Shown piece after piece: positions 1 to 8,595 of a DNA stretch of 64,000 nucleotides. The stretch is from NCBI GenBank assembly GCA_947258655.1, contig CAMYJD010000006.1, positions 62,001 through 126,000 on the forward strand, in the 5' to 3' direction. The DNA is from an uncultured Gammaproteobacteria bacterium. Its GTDB lineage: Bacteria > Pseudomonadota > Gammaproteobacteria > JAADHQ01. How positions within the stretch are numbered: position 1 is the stretch's first letter; every line of letters begins with the position of its first letter. Under the pieces are notes generated by a model. It ran no database searches, was not told where the DNA came from, and saw nothing but the letters and a program-made list of their open reading frames with translations. A program made the position numbers and the translations under genes.

Positions 1-45
1 TAGGATTGTCCACAAGGCTTCTGAAGGACGTGCTTGCGACACAGA

Positions 46-69
46 ACAGGGCCGTATTGACGGCCCTGT
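46..69. repeat. Perfect hairpin downstream of the HU-like gene
   Basis: Ten-base arms ACAGGGCCGT and ACGGCCCTGT flank the loop ATTG. The hairpin lies about 65 bases past the stop of the HU-like gene. It could terminate that gene or one entering from the left, but neither strand has a clear run of T after the stem, so its role as a terminator is uncertain. The rest of bases 1-134 shows no convincing gene. Confidence 0.5.
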
Positions 70-134
70 CTGTATGCAATGAAGGTGAGGATACCATCTG
101 TGCAACTGGTCTTGATGCCAGCACAGGGCATGAC

Positions 135-497
135 CTAGTTGGCCATTTCCTTCATTTTCTTCAGCGGCAGGATCTTGACTGCGGTGCTCGCCGGCTTGGC
201 CTTGAACATGGTCTCTTCACCTGTAAAAGGATTGATACCCTTGCGCGCTTTTCTGGCCGGTTTACGCACGGTCTTGATCTTCATCAGCCCTGGAATGGTG
301 CATGTACCTGCAGCACCTTTTTTAATGTGGCCATGAATAATTTCCGACAGTGAATCAACGACAGCAGTGACATCTTTCTTGGTCAGTTCGGTTTTTTCAG
401 CAATGGTGGACATCATTGCAGATTTGGTCATTGGTTCCTTTATGGCTTTGACTCGTGGAGTCGTCGCCTTTGCTTTCGCCTTTTTCTTGGTAGCCAT
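135..497 (-). CDS. HU-like DNA-binding protein with basic N-terminal extension
   Basis: A 120-residue nucleoid protein of the HU/IHF family. Residues 1-22 form a Lys/Ala-rich tail (MATKKKAKAKATTPRVKAIK). The HU fold follows, from about residue 23 (MTKSAMMSTIAEKTELTKKD), with the DNA-binding arm around residues 78-92 containing RKARKGINPFTGEE, which is close to the NPxTGE arm signature. Ordinary HU is about 90 residues, so the extra length is the basic tail. HU-family proteins bend DNA as dimers; the tail probably adds non-specific DNA affinity (inference). A purine-rich GGAGA lies just upstream of the ATG. The gene stands alone and is transcribed away from the next gene. Confidence 0.85.
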   Translation of the reverse strand: MATKKKAKAKATTPRVKAIKEPMTKSAMMSTIAEKTELTKKDVTAVVDSLSEIIHGHIKKGAAGTCTIPGLMKIKTVRKPARKARKGINPFTGEETMFKAKPASTAVKILPLKKMKEMAN

Positions 498-834
498 TCT
501 TTTCTCCGGTTGGATAGTGGTTAAAAGAGAGTTTCACGCATATATATATGCTATGTGAGCACTCTTGTGGAATGTTTTATATCACCTCGAAATACTAATG
601 GCAAGCTTTTTTAAAATCTTTTACGTTGTTTATATTCTAGTATATAAGCCTGAAATTAATTAGGCGGGTAAGGATTGTGATTGAGATTTAACGTGCAGCG
701 GTTTTTTTCAATTTACTTTTGCAGGATTGGTTATAATAGGCGTATTCGGCGCCCGTGCCATCGCTGCCGATTTGTTATTTTTGTCTCAACGTAGTCAGCA
801 TTTAGCGCTTATTGAGGCGCATTCTGGACATGGT
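498..834. other. AT-rich intergenic region between divergent genes
   Basis: This stretch separates the HU-like gene (minus strand) from the SafE/TauE-like gene (plus strand) and should hold both promoters. A TATAAT hexamer at 732-737 on the plus strand is a candidate -10 box for the downstream gene and would put its start near 743, upstream of the ATG at 835. No clear -35 partner or further gene was found. Confidence 0.45.
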
Positions 835-1515
835 ATGCAAGAATTCACGTGGATATCGGCATTTTTTCTTGGCTTGATGGGAGCGCCTCATTGTGCGGGT
901 ATGTGTGGCGGGATCGTTGGCGCATTATCCCTGGCCAGCAAACCTGACCTTGCCGGCAGGCGCCAGGATCTGCTCCAGGTGCTGGCCTATAATCTTGGCA
1001 GAATCATCAGTTATACGCTGGCTGGCGCCCTTGTCGGCGCTGTGGCGGCATTGGCAACCAATATGGTTGCGCTCCATAACGCTCAACTGGTGCTGCAATC
1101 CCTTGCCATTGTTTTTATGCTTTTTTTAGGGCTCTATATAGGTGGCTGGTGGCCGCTATTGACGCGCCTGGAAAGAATGGGCAGCGGCATCTGGCGACAT
1201 CTTGAACCACTCGGAAGACGTTTTATACCGGTGCGTAACCTGGGTTCTGCCTTTGCTGTTGGTATGGTGTGGGGCTGGTTACCCTGTGGACTGGTATATA
1301 CTGCCCTTATATACAGTGCTAGCGCTGGCGGTGCCGTGCCGGGTGGGTTATTGATGCTGTTTTTCGGGCTGGGGACATTGCCGGCGATGTTGCTGATGGG
1401 GGCTGCCGGCGTCCATCTGCAAAAGCTGCTGCAACAGCGCTGGTTACGCAGACTGGCCGGCGCTGTGGTGATTGCGTTTGCCTGTTATATGGCATTTTCC
1501 TTATTCAGGCGCTGA
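835..1515 (+). CDS. SafE/TauE-family integral membrane protein (COG2836-like)
   Basis: A 226-residue polytopic membrane protein with about six hydrophobic segments. Two cysteine motifs typical of the COG2836 branch are visible: PHCAGMCGG near residue 20 and LPCGLVY in the second half. This branch is annotated as sulfite exporter-like or as heavy-metal/cytochrome-maturation related; the paired Cys motifs resemble those of thiol- or copper-handling membrane proteins, so sulfite export is not proven. The frame is open from a TTG at 727, but I chose the ATG at 835: it begins directly before the first membrane segment and lies downstream of a candidate TATAAT box. The 3' end overlaps the convergent GTPase gene by 11 bases. 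Confidence 0.75.
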   Translation: MQEFTWISAFFLGLMGAPHCAGMCGGIVGALSLASKPDLAGRRQDLLQVLAYNLGRIISYTLAGALVGAVAALATNMVALHNAQLVLQSLAIVFMLFLGLYIGGWWPLLTRLERMGSGIWRHLEPLGRRFIPVRNLGSAFAVGMVWGWLPCGLVYTALIYSASAGGAVPGGLLMLFFGLGTLPAMLLMGAAGVHLQKLLQQRWLRRLAGAVVIAFACYMAFSLFRR

Positions 1516-3469
1516 TACTCTTTTCGTTTTCCGGTATCGGGACACTGAGGCGTTGATAGATCCGATTAATCTCGTCAAGTTGTTGCTTGATTGTGGCATG
1601 CTCGTTCTCAAGCTCATCCATGCGCGACTCAACACTGTCGCGGGAGTCGCTGATTTTACGCAATGTCAGCAGACGTTTTTCTATCGCTAGCTTGTTTTCC
1701 TTGATTTGTACGGCAAGAGGGCGCATAGCGTCTTTTTCCCACGCGACGAGGTCATCGTTTGCCTGGAACAGGATATCGCGGGCCTGACTGACCATCTGGA
1801 TAAAGAATCGTTTGATAACGAAATTCTGTTCAGACATCGTGGATACCGGACTCTTGCGGTATTCCTCTGCTTTGGCGTACAGGTTTTCGAGATCGACGAG
1901 GTATTTCTTGACCTTGAATGCCCTTGGTTTGTTGCATTTAAGTCCATGCTCTTCATGGAATTTTCTGTAGATCGCATTGACCAGGCGATGGAGGGTGTCG
2001 ACTTCATCGGAGGCCTCTGTTGTCATATCCTGTATTTGTGCAAAAAGCGCCTTCATGGACTTTTTCATGCCGTTGGTCGTCCAGCTATCCACCATGGACT
2101 TGCGCGTTGATTGGATCAGATCATCCATTTTTCTCAGGTTGAGGATATTCCTGAGTGTATTGACCTGACGATTCAGGAGTCGACTACTGGACCTGAAGCC
2201 TTCCATATGCTTGTTATAATGGAACTGTTCGGCACGTGCCTTTTTCATCATTTGTATTATTACGTCTGCATTCTTGCCGTTCAGCTGGCGCAGATCATGC
2301 AGTTGCTTGTTTACCGTATCCAGACGGCTTGTGTAAATCTGTTTGTGTTCATCGATAATGGAGCCAAGGCCATTGATAATATTTTCGCGCAGGATCGCTT
2401 CTCGCGCAGGCAGCACTTCATTGGCCAGGTATTTCTCAATCTGCTCCAGCTGGCTACGGTGTAGTAACAGCTCGTCTTCATTGATCTTTGCCAGGAGCCC
2501 CTTTTGTGCGGAAACCGGAAATATCAATTCATTATCGATGGATAGTAGTTGCGATGTCTTATCGACCTGTTCGCTGATGGATGTGTCGATCTGTTTCCGG
2601 CTTTTGAGCTCATCCCATAACGTGTCGATCTTGTTGAGCACCACAGCAATGCCGCGTGATTTCGCCCGTTTGTGCATGTTGATGTGGTGTTGCCAGATAT
2701 CCTGATCACTGCGCGTGACGCCGGTGTCCGCGGCGAGAATGAACAGAATGGCCTGCGCAGCCGGTAACATGTTCATGGTCAGTTCCGGCTCACTGCCGAG
2801 GGCATTCAGGCCTGGTGTATCGAGGATGCTAAGTCCCTGTTTGAGCAGTGGATGAGGGAAGCTGATCATTGCGTGACGCCATGCGGGAATCTCGATCTGC
2901 GTCGTCTTAGGGTCGGCATTGGCCAGATGCGGGTACAGTTCATCGTTAAACAGGCCCAGCAGGGTGGCCTTCTGGACATTGACCTCGCGGGTCTTAACTA
3001 TCTCGGTCAGAATGTTCTGCATTTGCTCGGGCGAGTCTATCGGCAGTGGAATCCGGGTCCATTCGACCGGCTCTTCCTTGAACTCCTGAATACTTCTTTC
3101 GTCCAGGCGCGATTCAATAGGCAGTAACTTCAGATAGGCGCTGTCTTCCTGGTGGTCATAAAACAGTTCGGTCGGACACATGGTCGTACGCCCGGCTTCC
3201 GACGGCAACAAGCGGCATTTGTAGTCCGAGAAAAAAATAGCATTAATCAACTCTGTCTTGCCACGCGAGAATTCGGCCACAAAGGCCAGGTTCAGGCGAT
3301 CCTTCTTCAACGCCTCGGTGGCCTCATAGACACGCAGCGCGATTTCGCTGTTCTCATCTAGATCCTGTTTCTGTATCCAGTCATTGAATTGTTCGATCGC
3401 CGTGACGAGCTCGTTTTTCCAATGATCATAGGCCTGTATTTGTTGCCCGAGATGATTGTCTGCCATCAT
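1505..3469 (-). CDS. Dynamin-like GTPase
   Basis: A 654-residue large GTPase of the bacterial dynamin-like type. The P-loop is EFSRGKTE (residues about 66-73), the G3 motif is DTPGLNALGSE near residue 217 and the G4 motif is LNKID near residue 278. The remaining part is helical with Arg/Glu-rich coiled-coil stretches (for example near residues 370-420 and 600-645). No obvious long transmembrane segment was seen. Bacterial dynamins remodel membranes; the substrate here is unknown. Many bacteria carry such GTPases in pairs, but only one copy is present here. It lies 260 bases downstream of yggT on the same strand, so it may or may not share that transcript. Confidence 0.85.
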   Translation of the reverse strand: MMADNHLGQQIQAYDHWKNELVTAIEQFNDWIQKQDLDENSEIALRVYEATEALKKDRLNLAFVAEFSRGKTELINAIFFSDYKCRLLPSEAGRTTMCPTELFYDHQEDSAYLKLLPIESRLDERSIQEFKEEPVEWTRIPLPIDSPEQMQNILTEIVKTREVNVQKATLLGLFNDELYPHLANADPKTTQIEIPAWRHAMISFPHPLLKQGLSILDTPGLNALGSEPELTMNMLPAAQAILFILAADTGVTRSDQDIWQHHINMHKRAKSRGIAVVLNKIDTLWDELKSRKQIDTSISEQVDKTSQLLSIDNELIFPVSAQKGLLAKINEDELLLHRSQLEQIEKYLANEVLPAREAILRENIINGLGSIIDEHKQIYTSRLDTVNKQLHDLRQLNGKNADVIIQMMKKARAEQFHYNKHMEGFRSSSRLLNRQVNTLRNILNLRKMDDLIQSTRKSMVDSWTTNGMKKSMKALFAQIQDMTTEASDEVDTLHRLVNAIYRKFHEEHGLKCNKPRAFKVKKYLVDLENLYAKAEEYRKSPVSTMSEQNFVIKRFFIQMVSQARDILFQANDDLVAWEKDAMRPLAVQIKENKLAIEKRLLTLRKISDSRDSVESRMDELENEHATIKQQLDEINRIYQRLSVPIPENEKSISA

Positions 3470-3696
3470 ATTCGTTGTCAGCTCTTTAAATATACAAAAG
3501 TTAAATCGAGTATCGGCTGAGCAAAAAATGTCTTGAATTCGTAAGTGCTTGTTTTTAATGTGAAATACTGAATAGTTAAGTATAAGTTATTGTTATTAAA
3601 AGATATATGGCTGTTCGTGGGCGGTGACGGCAGATGCCTGAAACAGGCAGTCGATCACAATTTGATGATTTCAGGGATCGTCGCGGGGAGGATGAT

Positions 3697-3721
3697 ACGG
3701 GCTTTTTTTGTGTTTGCCCGT
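3697..3721. repeat. Short hairpin after yggT
   Basis: Arms ACGGGC and GCCCGT flank a 13-base loop containing a run of T on the plus strand (A on the minus strand). It lies just beyond the yggT stop. The T run is in the loop rather than after the stem, so terminator function is doubtful. The rest of 3470-3728 shows no gene. Confidence 0.35.
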
Positions 3722-3728
3722 CCTGCGC

Positions 3729-4301
3729 TCAAGTCATCAGGCCCAGTAGGGCGCGTTGCAGATAGGGGATTGCCATGACCAGCAAGTTAAGGATGAGCAG
3801 TGCTACCAGCGGTGACAGATCAAGGCCGGATACGGGTTTCATGCGCCGTTGAATCGGCCCCACGATCGGGGTGGTGAGTTGCTGGATCAGACTCAGGGCT
3901 GGATTATAGCCGCCCGGGGCAATCCAGCTGGCGATAGCCGAGATAATAATCGCAAAGATAAACACATACAGCAGTAGCTTGAGCAGGCCGGTAATACTCA
4001 GGACCAGGATCAGTAACAGGTGCAGTGGTATGCCACCGATCGCGTATGTTAGCAGGAGTTGGACATATTTCAGTGCCAGCATCAGCACGATTGCGGCCAT
4101 GTCGACACCGGCTACGCCCGGAATCACACGCCTGCAAGGCTTTAGCAGCGGGTTGCTTATTTTAACAATGAATTGCGATATCGGATTGTAGAAATCTGCA
4201 CGTACCCACTGCAGCAGGAAGCGCAGCATGATCATCAGGATCAGGAAACCGAAAATGACACTGATCAGAAATATACCCGCTTCGGAAAAATAACCGTTCA
4301 T
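3729..4301 (-). CDS. yggT: YggT family membrane protein
   Basis: A 190-residue inner-membrane protein made of two related halves, each with hydrophobic helices and a Pro/Gly-containing motif (NPISQFIVKISNPLLKP in the first half, NPALSLIQQLTTPIVGP in the second), as is typical of YggT. Family members have been linked to osmotic tolerance and cell-surface or division-related roles, without a settled biochemical function. The start codon overlaps the stop of proC by four bases, and the yggS-proC-yggT order is conserved in gammaproteobacteria, so it is very probably co-transcribed with proC. Confidence 0.9.
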   Translation of the reverse strand: MNGYFSEAGIFLISVIFGFLILMIMLRFLLQWVRADFYNPISQFIVKISNPLLKPCRRVIPGVAGVDMAAIVLMLALKYVQLLLTYAIGGIPLHLLLILVLSITGLLKLLLYVFIFAIIISAIASWIAPGGYNPALSLIQQLTTPIVGPIQRRMKPVSGLDLSPLVALLILNLLVMAIPYLQRALLGLMT

Positions 4302-5128
4302 GCCTGATTTCCCAATTGTTTTGCCAGTTCCGTGGCGCGCTCGCTGGCGGCACTAATGGCCTGATTGAACAGCGCCTTCAGCTCGCCTTGTTCCAAAACC
4401 GCCAGCGCTTGCTCGGTTGTGCCCCCGGGTGAAGTTACTTTCTGTCGTAATGTCTGCGGTTCATCAGGGCTTTCCAGGGCCATTTTGGCAGCGCCAAAGG
4501 CTGTTTGCAGGGTCAGTAAACGTGCATTGTGTGCGGACAGCCCCAGATTAATGCCGGCCTGTTCGATTGCTTCCATGATATAGAAAAAATAGGCCGGTCC
4601 ACTGCCAGATACAGCGGTGACGGCATCGATCTGTTCCTCGCTGTCGACCCATAGGGTCAGGCCGACTGCACGCATCACGGTTTCGGCCAGGTCGCGCCCG
4701 TCGGCGTCAACGGACGGATCTGCATACAGTGCGGTGGCGCCACACTGCACCAGCGCCGGTGTATTGGGCATACTACGTACCAGATTAGTGTAGTCACCGC
4801 ACCAGCGGCTCAGGTCAGACAGGCTGATGCCGGCAGCTATCGATATCAACAAGGTGTTATTCTGCGCTATCGCTGCGGCCAACGGCTTGACCGCTGTGGC
4901 GATCGCTTGCGGTTTCACTGCCAGTACCAGCACATCGGCAGCCTCGACCGTGGCGAGGTTGTCGTCATGGCTGTGGACTGAAAAATGGCTGCTCAGAAAA
5001 GCACGCCGGGCCTCATCCGGGTCCGATACGTGGATAGTATCTGCCGGCCAGCCGTCTGCTATCAGGCCGCCGATCAGGCTGGCAGCCATATTGCCACCGC
5101 CAATGAAACCGATTTTAGTTGTGTTCAT
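4298..5128 (-). CDS. proC: Pyrroline-5-carboxylate reductase
   Basis: A 276-residue NAD(P)H-dependent enzyme for the last step of proline synthesis. It begins with the Rossmann motif GFIGGGNMAASLIGG. Further conserved parts are LAVKPQAI near residue 71, RSMPNTPALV near residue 118, and the C-terminal dimer and active-site segment AVSGSGPAYFFYIMEA with KVTSPGGTTEQAL. Length and motifs are standard. It lies 84 bases downstream of yggS on the same strand and overlaps yggT by four bases, so these genes probably form one operon. Confidence 0.97.
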   Translation of the reverse strand: MNTTKIGFIGGGNMAASLIGGLIADGWPADTIHVSDPDEARRAFLSSHFSVHSHDDNLATVEAADVLVLAVKPQAIATAVKPLAAAIAQNNTLLISIAAGISLSDLSRWCGDYTNLVRSMPNTPALVQCGATALYADPSVDADGRDLAETVMRAVGLTLWVDSEEQIDAVTAVSGSGPAYFFYIMEAIEQAGINLGLSAHNARLLTLQTAFGAAKMALESPDEPQTLRQKVTSPGGTTEQALAVLEQGELKALFNQAISAASERATELAKQLGNQA

Positions 5129-5212
5129 GAGCTAGTCCTGTTTTCTGTCGCTGATGGCTATTTTACCTGTACAGCAGGGTTGGGGAAAGGGCAACACCCG
5201 CCTGCCGCACAA

Positions 5213-5911
5213 TCATTCCCGGCTGGCACGTTCCCTGCTGCCGAATATCGCGGTACCCACACGTACCATGGTTGCACCCTCGGCGATAGCGGCACGAATA
5301 TCATTACTCATTCCCATGGATAGCGTGTCCAGTTCAAAACCTTTGCGCTTCAGTTGCTGTAGTGCCTGCCTGAGTCTGTTAAACGGTCGACGTTGCTGCT
5401 CGAAGTCATTGCTGCGGGCAGGAATGGTCATCAGGCCGCGCAGTTGCAGCCCGGGCAATACGGAAACCGCCGCGGCCAGTGACTCGAGTTCGTCAAAACT
5501 GCAGCCCGACTTGCCGCCCTCATCACTGCTGTTGACCTGCAGCAACACCTGCAGGGGCGGCATGTCCTTAGGTCGTTGCGCACTGAGTCGCTGCGCTATC
5601 TTCAGGCGCTCGATGCTGTGCACCCAGGCGAAATGTTCGGCGATGGTGCGGGTCTTATTGGACTGTATCGGGCCGATAAAATGCCAGTGAATAGGCAGTG
5701 AGTGCAATTCGGCTATCTTTTCCAGGGCTTCCTGCAGATAGCTCTCGGCGAAATGGCGTTGACCGCTTTCCCATGCCTTGCGCAAGTCCGCGGCTGTACG
5801 TGTCTTACTGACTGCCACCAGTTGTACCGATCCCTTGGCTCGCCCAAACTCCTGTTCGTAAAGAGATATTTCTGTCAAAACCTGTTGCAGTCTGTGGCTG
5901 ATTTCTGGCAT
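5213..5911 (-). CDS. yggS: YggS-family PLP homeostasis protein
   Basis: A 232-residue PLP-binding protein of the YggS/PROSC family. The PLP lysine lies in VAVSKTRTAADLRKA near residue 35. Other family marks are HFIGPIQSNKTR near residue 78, a serine-rich MGMSNDI near residue 202 and the end segment GTAIFGSRE. These proteins have no known catalytic reaction; they bind PLP and maintain vitamin B6 and amino-acid balance. It is divergent from pilT, and the 118-base gap between them must hold both promoters. proC and yggT follow on the same strand. Confidence 0.95.
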   Translation of the reverse strand: MPEISHRLQQVLTEISLYEQEFGRAKGSVQLVAVSKTRTAADLRKAWESGQRHFAESYLQEALEKIAELHSLPIHWHFIGPIQSNKTRTIAEHFAWVHSIERLKIAQRLSAQRPKDMPPLQVLLQVNSSDEGGKSGCSFDELESLAAAVSVLPGLQLRGLMTIPARSNDFEQQRRPFNRLRQALQQLKRKGFELDTLSMGMSNDIRAAIAEGATMVRVGTAIFGSRERASRE

Positions 5912-6029
5912 GGTACATGTTCGTTGATTATGTTAATAATACATTGCACGGATTTTCGCAGCTTTTATTAAAGATTTTAAGCGTTAAATCCGATAGACAT
6001 CAGGGAAATATAAAATTTGGGAGAAAAAG

Positions 6030-7067
6030 ATGGATATAGCGGAACTGCTTGCCTTTTCAGTAAAAAATAATGCATCCGACTTGCATTTATCAGCAGGCCT
6101 GCCGCCGATGATTCGTGTGGATGGCGATATTCGCCGAATTAATGTCCCTGCGCTTGATCACAAGACCGTGCATGGTCTGATTTATGACATCATGAACGAC
6201 AAGCAGCGCAAGGATTTTGAGGAATTTCTGGAAACCGACTTCTCCTTTGAAATACCGGGACTGGCTCGATTCCGTGTCAATGTATTTAACCAGAATCGCG
6301 GCGCCGGTGCCGTTTTTCGTACTATTCCATCCAATATCCTGACCCTCGAAGACCTCGGTTGCCCGAAATCTTTCGAAACCATTGCCGATAATCCGCGTGG
6401 ACTGGTGCTTGTGACCGGACCCACCGGCTCAGGTAAATCCACGACCCTGGCGGCGATGATCAATTACCTGAATGAAAATGATTTTGCCCATATCCTGACG
6501 ATCGAGGATCCGATCGAGTTCGTGCATCAGAGCAAGAAATGCCTGATAAACCAGCGCGAGGTGCATCGCGATACACTCGGATTCAGTGAATCCCTGCGTT
6601 CTGCATTACGTGAGGACCCGGATATCATCCTGGTCGGTGAGATGCGTGATCTGGAAACCATTCGCCTGGCCCTGACCGCGGCCGAAACCGGGCATCTGGT
6701 GTTTGGTACGCTGCATACCAGTTCTGCGGCCAAGACCATTGACCGTATTATCGATGTCTTCCCGGCCGGTGAAAAGGACATGGTGCGCTCGATGCTGTCC
6801 GAGTCCCTGCGCGCTGTCATCTCACAGACACTGATGAAAAAGATTGGCGGTGGGCGTACCGCGGCATGGGAAATAATGATCGGTAACCCGGCTATCCGCA
6901 ACCTGATCCGCGAGGACAAGATTGCGCAGATGTATTCCGCCATCCAGACCGGGCAGGGCATCGGCATGCAGACACTCGATCAGCACTTGCAGGACCTGGT
7001 AGCCCGAGGTGTGGTCAGCAAGCAGGATGCACAGGTCAAGGCTATGAATAAAGACACCTTTCACTAG
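6030..7067 (+). CDS. pilT: Type IV pilus retraction ATPase PilT
   Basis: A 345-residue hexameric ATPase that powers pilus retraction at the inner membrane. The N-terminal PAS-like domain starts at MDIAELLAFSVKNNASDLHL. The Walker A motif is GPTGSGKSTTLA near residue 132, an Asp-box and Walker B segment is around EDPDIILVGEMRD, and a His-box is GHLVFGTLHTSSA. The C-terminal AIRNLIRE motif, specific to PilT and needed for retraction, is intact near residue 288. A GGGAG ribosome binding site precedes the ATG. pilU follows after a 156-base gap, the usual arrangement. Confidence 0.98.
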   Translation: MDIAELLAFSVKNNASDLHLSAGLPPMIRVDGDIRRINVPALDHKTVHGLIYDIMNDKQRKDFEEFLETDFSFEIPGLARFRVNVFNQNRGAGAVFRTIPSNILTLEDLGCPKSFETIADNPRGLVLVTGPTGSGKSTTLAAMINYLNENDFAHILTIEDPIEFVHQSKKCLINQREVHRDTLGFSESLRSALREDPDIILVGEMRDLETIRLALTAAETGHLVFGTLHTSSAAKTIDRIIDVFPAGEKDMVRSMLSESLRAVISQTLMKKIGGGRTAAWEIMIGNPAIRNLIREDKIAQMYSAIQTGQGIGMQTLDQHLQDLVARGVVSKQDAQVKAMNKDTFH

Positions 7068-7136
7068 GGAAAGGGATGCGCCGATGACGGCATTGTACTC
7101 TGACCGGGCGTAAATAATTATATTTAGAATTAAGCG

Positions 7137-7173
7137 CATACATAATATAAGTTTTTTCTTATATGCATGTATG
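7137..7173. repeat. AT-rich inverted repeat between pilT and pilU
   Basis: Nested arms CATACAT/ATGTATG (7137-7143, 7167-7173) and TATAAG/CTTATA (7146-7151, 7158-7163) surround a T-rich centre, forming an imperfect hairpin. It lies midway between pilT and pilU. It could be a weak terminator, a processing site or an operator for a pilU promoter; the sequence does not decide between these. Confidence 0.45.
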
Positions 7174-7223
7174 TAAAACGACTACTATATTTAATCAAGT
7201 GATTGATGACACAGGAGAGTCCC

Positions 7224-8363
7224 TTGGCTGAACGAAAGCTCGATTTCACGGCATTGTTAAAATTGATGGTCAGCAAAAAGGCATCGGACCTATTCGTTAC
7301 CGCCGGTATGCCAGCCTCGATCAAGGTCAACGGTCGTATCAGCGCCGTATCACAGGCGACACTGACGCCGGATCAGGCGCGTGATGTGGTTTTCAGTATT
7401 ATGTCTGATGCCCAGCGTGAGGAGTTTGAGCAAACCCACGAATGTAATTTTGCCATCAGCGCAACCGGGGTCGGTCGCTTCCGTGTCAGTGCCTTCATTC
7501 AACGCAACTTCGCCGGCATGGTGCTGAGGAGAATAGAGACCATCATTCCGACCATCGAGGAATTGAAACTGCCGCCGATTGTCAAGAACCTCGCCATGGT
7601 CAAGCGTGGCCTGATTATTTTTGTCGGTGCGACCGGCACCGGCAAGTCCTCGTCGATGGCATCGATGATCAGCTACCGTAACCAGAACAGCACCGGGCAT
7701 ATCATCACCATTGAGGATCCGATCGAGTTCATTCATCAGCATGGGGGCTGTATCGTTACCCAGCGTGAGGTCGGCATCGACACGGATTCCTATGAAGTGG
7801 CCCTGAAAAATACACTGCGTCAGGCGCCGGATGTTATCCAGATTGGCGAGATCCGTACCCGCGAAACCATGGAACACGCGATCGCGTTTGCCGAAACCGG
7901 GCACCTGGTCATATCCACGTTACATGCCAACAACGCCAACCAGGCCTTGGACCGTATTATCAACTTCTTCCCCGAGGAACGGCGTGACCAGTTATTTATG
8001 GATCTGTCGCTGAACCTGAAGGCCATGCTGGCGCAGCAACTGATACCGACACCGGATGGCAAGGGCCGCAGGGTGGCCATGGAAGTCATGATCAATACGC
8101 CCCTGGTGTCCGATATGATCCGTAAGGCCGAGGTGCACAAGATCAAGGATGTCATGAAGAAGTCTGCCCAGCACGGCATGAAAACCTTCGACCAGAATCT
8201 GTACGAGTTGTATTCAGCCGGTGAGATCACCTATGAGGATGCCGTGCATTATGCAGATTCCGCCAACGAAGTGCGCCTGATGATCAAGCTCGGCAAGGGC
8301 GACCCGGAACGCTTTGCCGAGGCCATGAATGGCGTGTCGGTGTTGATGGATGAAGAGCGTTAA
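7224..8363 (+). CDS. pilU: Type IV pilus retraction ATPase PilU (TTG start)
   Basis: A 379-residue PilT paralogue that supports retraction under load together with PilT. The Walker A motif is GATGTGKSSSMA, the Walker B region is RQAPDVIQIGEIR and the His-box segment is GHLVISTLHANNA. The tail YADSANEVRLMIKLG matches known PilU proteins. The reading frame is open from 7203, with an ATG at 7206, but that codon has no ribosome binding site. The TTG at 7224 follows AGGAG (7213-7217) at six bases and matches the N-terminus of known PilU better, so I chose it. A strong terminator lies 85 bases beyond the stop. Confidence 0.92.
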   Translation: MAERKLDFTALLKLMVSKKASDLFVTAGMPASIKVNGRISAVSQATLTPDQARDVVFSIMSDAQREEFEQTHECNFAISATGVGRFRVSAFIQRNFAGMVLRRIETIIPTIEELKLPPIVKNLAMVKRGLIIFVGATGTGKSSSMASMISYRNQNSTGHIITIEDPIEFIHQHGGCIVTQREVGIDTDSYEVALKNTLRQAPDVIQIGEIRTRETMEHAIAFAETGHLVISTLHANNANQALDRIINFFPEERRDQLFMDLSLNLKAMLAQQLIPTPDGKGRRVAMEVMINTPLVSDMIRKAEVHKIKDVMKKSAQHGMKTFDQNLYELYSAGEITYEDAVHYADSANEVRLMIKLGKGDPERFAEAMNGVSVLMDEER

Positions 8364-8372
8364 AGGCAGAGC

Positions 8373-8586
8373 AAAGATTAAAGATACAAGGGAAGGAGGC
8401 GGGCTTAAAGCAGGGAAAAGGGTAAAGATAAAAGAGTAAAGGGAAGGAAGCGGGCGTAGGCCCGCTTTTTTTTAAACAGGGCAAGGGGTAAAGATACAAG
8501 GGGAAACAGCAAGAGAAAACATCAAAATATTGCGGGCCACGCCCGCCACATTCCCTTGTATCTTGTATCTTTAGCCTTGTATCTCT
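8373..8586. repeat. Heptamer repeat cluster A (GATACAA type, inverted arms)
   Basis: Copies of AAAGATACAAG or near variants occur on the plus strand at about 8379-8391 and 8487-8500. Reverse-complement copies, CCCTTGTATCTTGTATCTTT and CCTTGTATCT, lie at 8553-8584. The units have a seven-base period. The cluster fills the space between the convergent pilU and pyrK genes and encloses the pilU terminator and a second small stem (GCGGGC/GCCCGC, 8532-8546). The same repeat recurs at 12850, 29288 and 31794. Confidence 0.7.
8448..8473 (+). terminator. Rho-independent terminator of pilU
   Basis: Eight-base GC-rich arms AAGCGGGC and GCCCGCTT with loop GTAG, followed by a run of T reaching 8473. It lies 85 bases after the pilU stop, inside repeat cluster A. 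Confidence 0.88.
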
Positions 8587-8595
8587 ACTTAGATG

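Noticed and set aside
3590-3778. Short open frame between the dynamin-like gene and yggT
   Set aside because: It has no convincing start signal, no recognisable domain, and overlaps the yggT 3' end.
8373-8586. Short repeated units considered as a CRISPR array
   Set aside because: Units are only 7-11 bases, vary in orientation, and lack uniform spacers; there are no cas genes.
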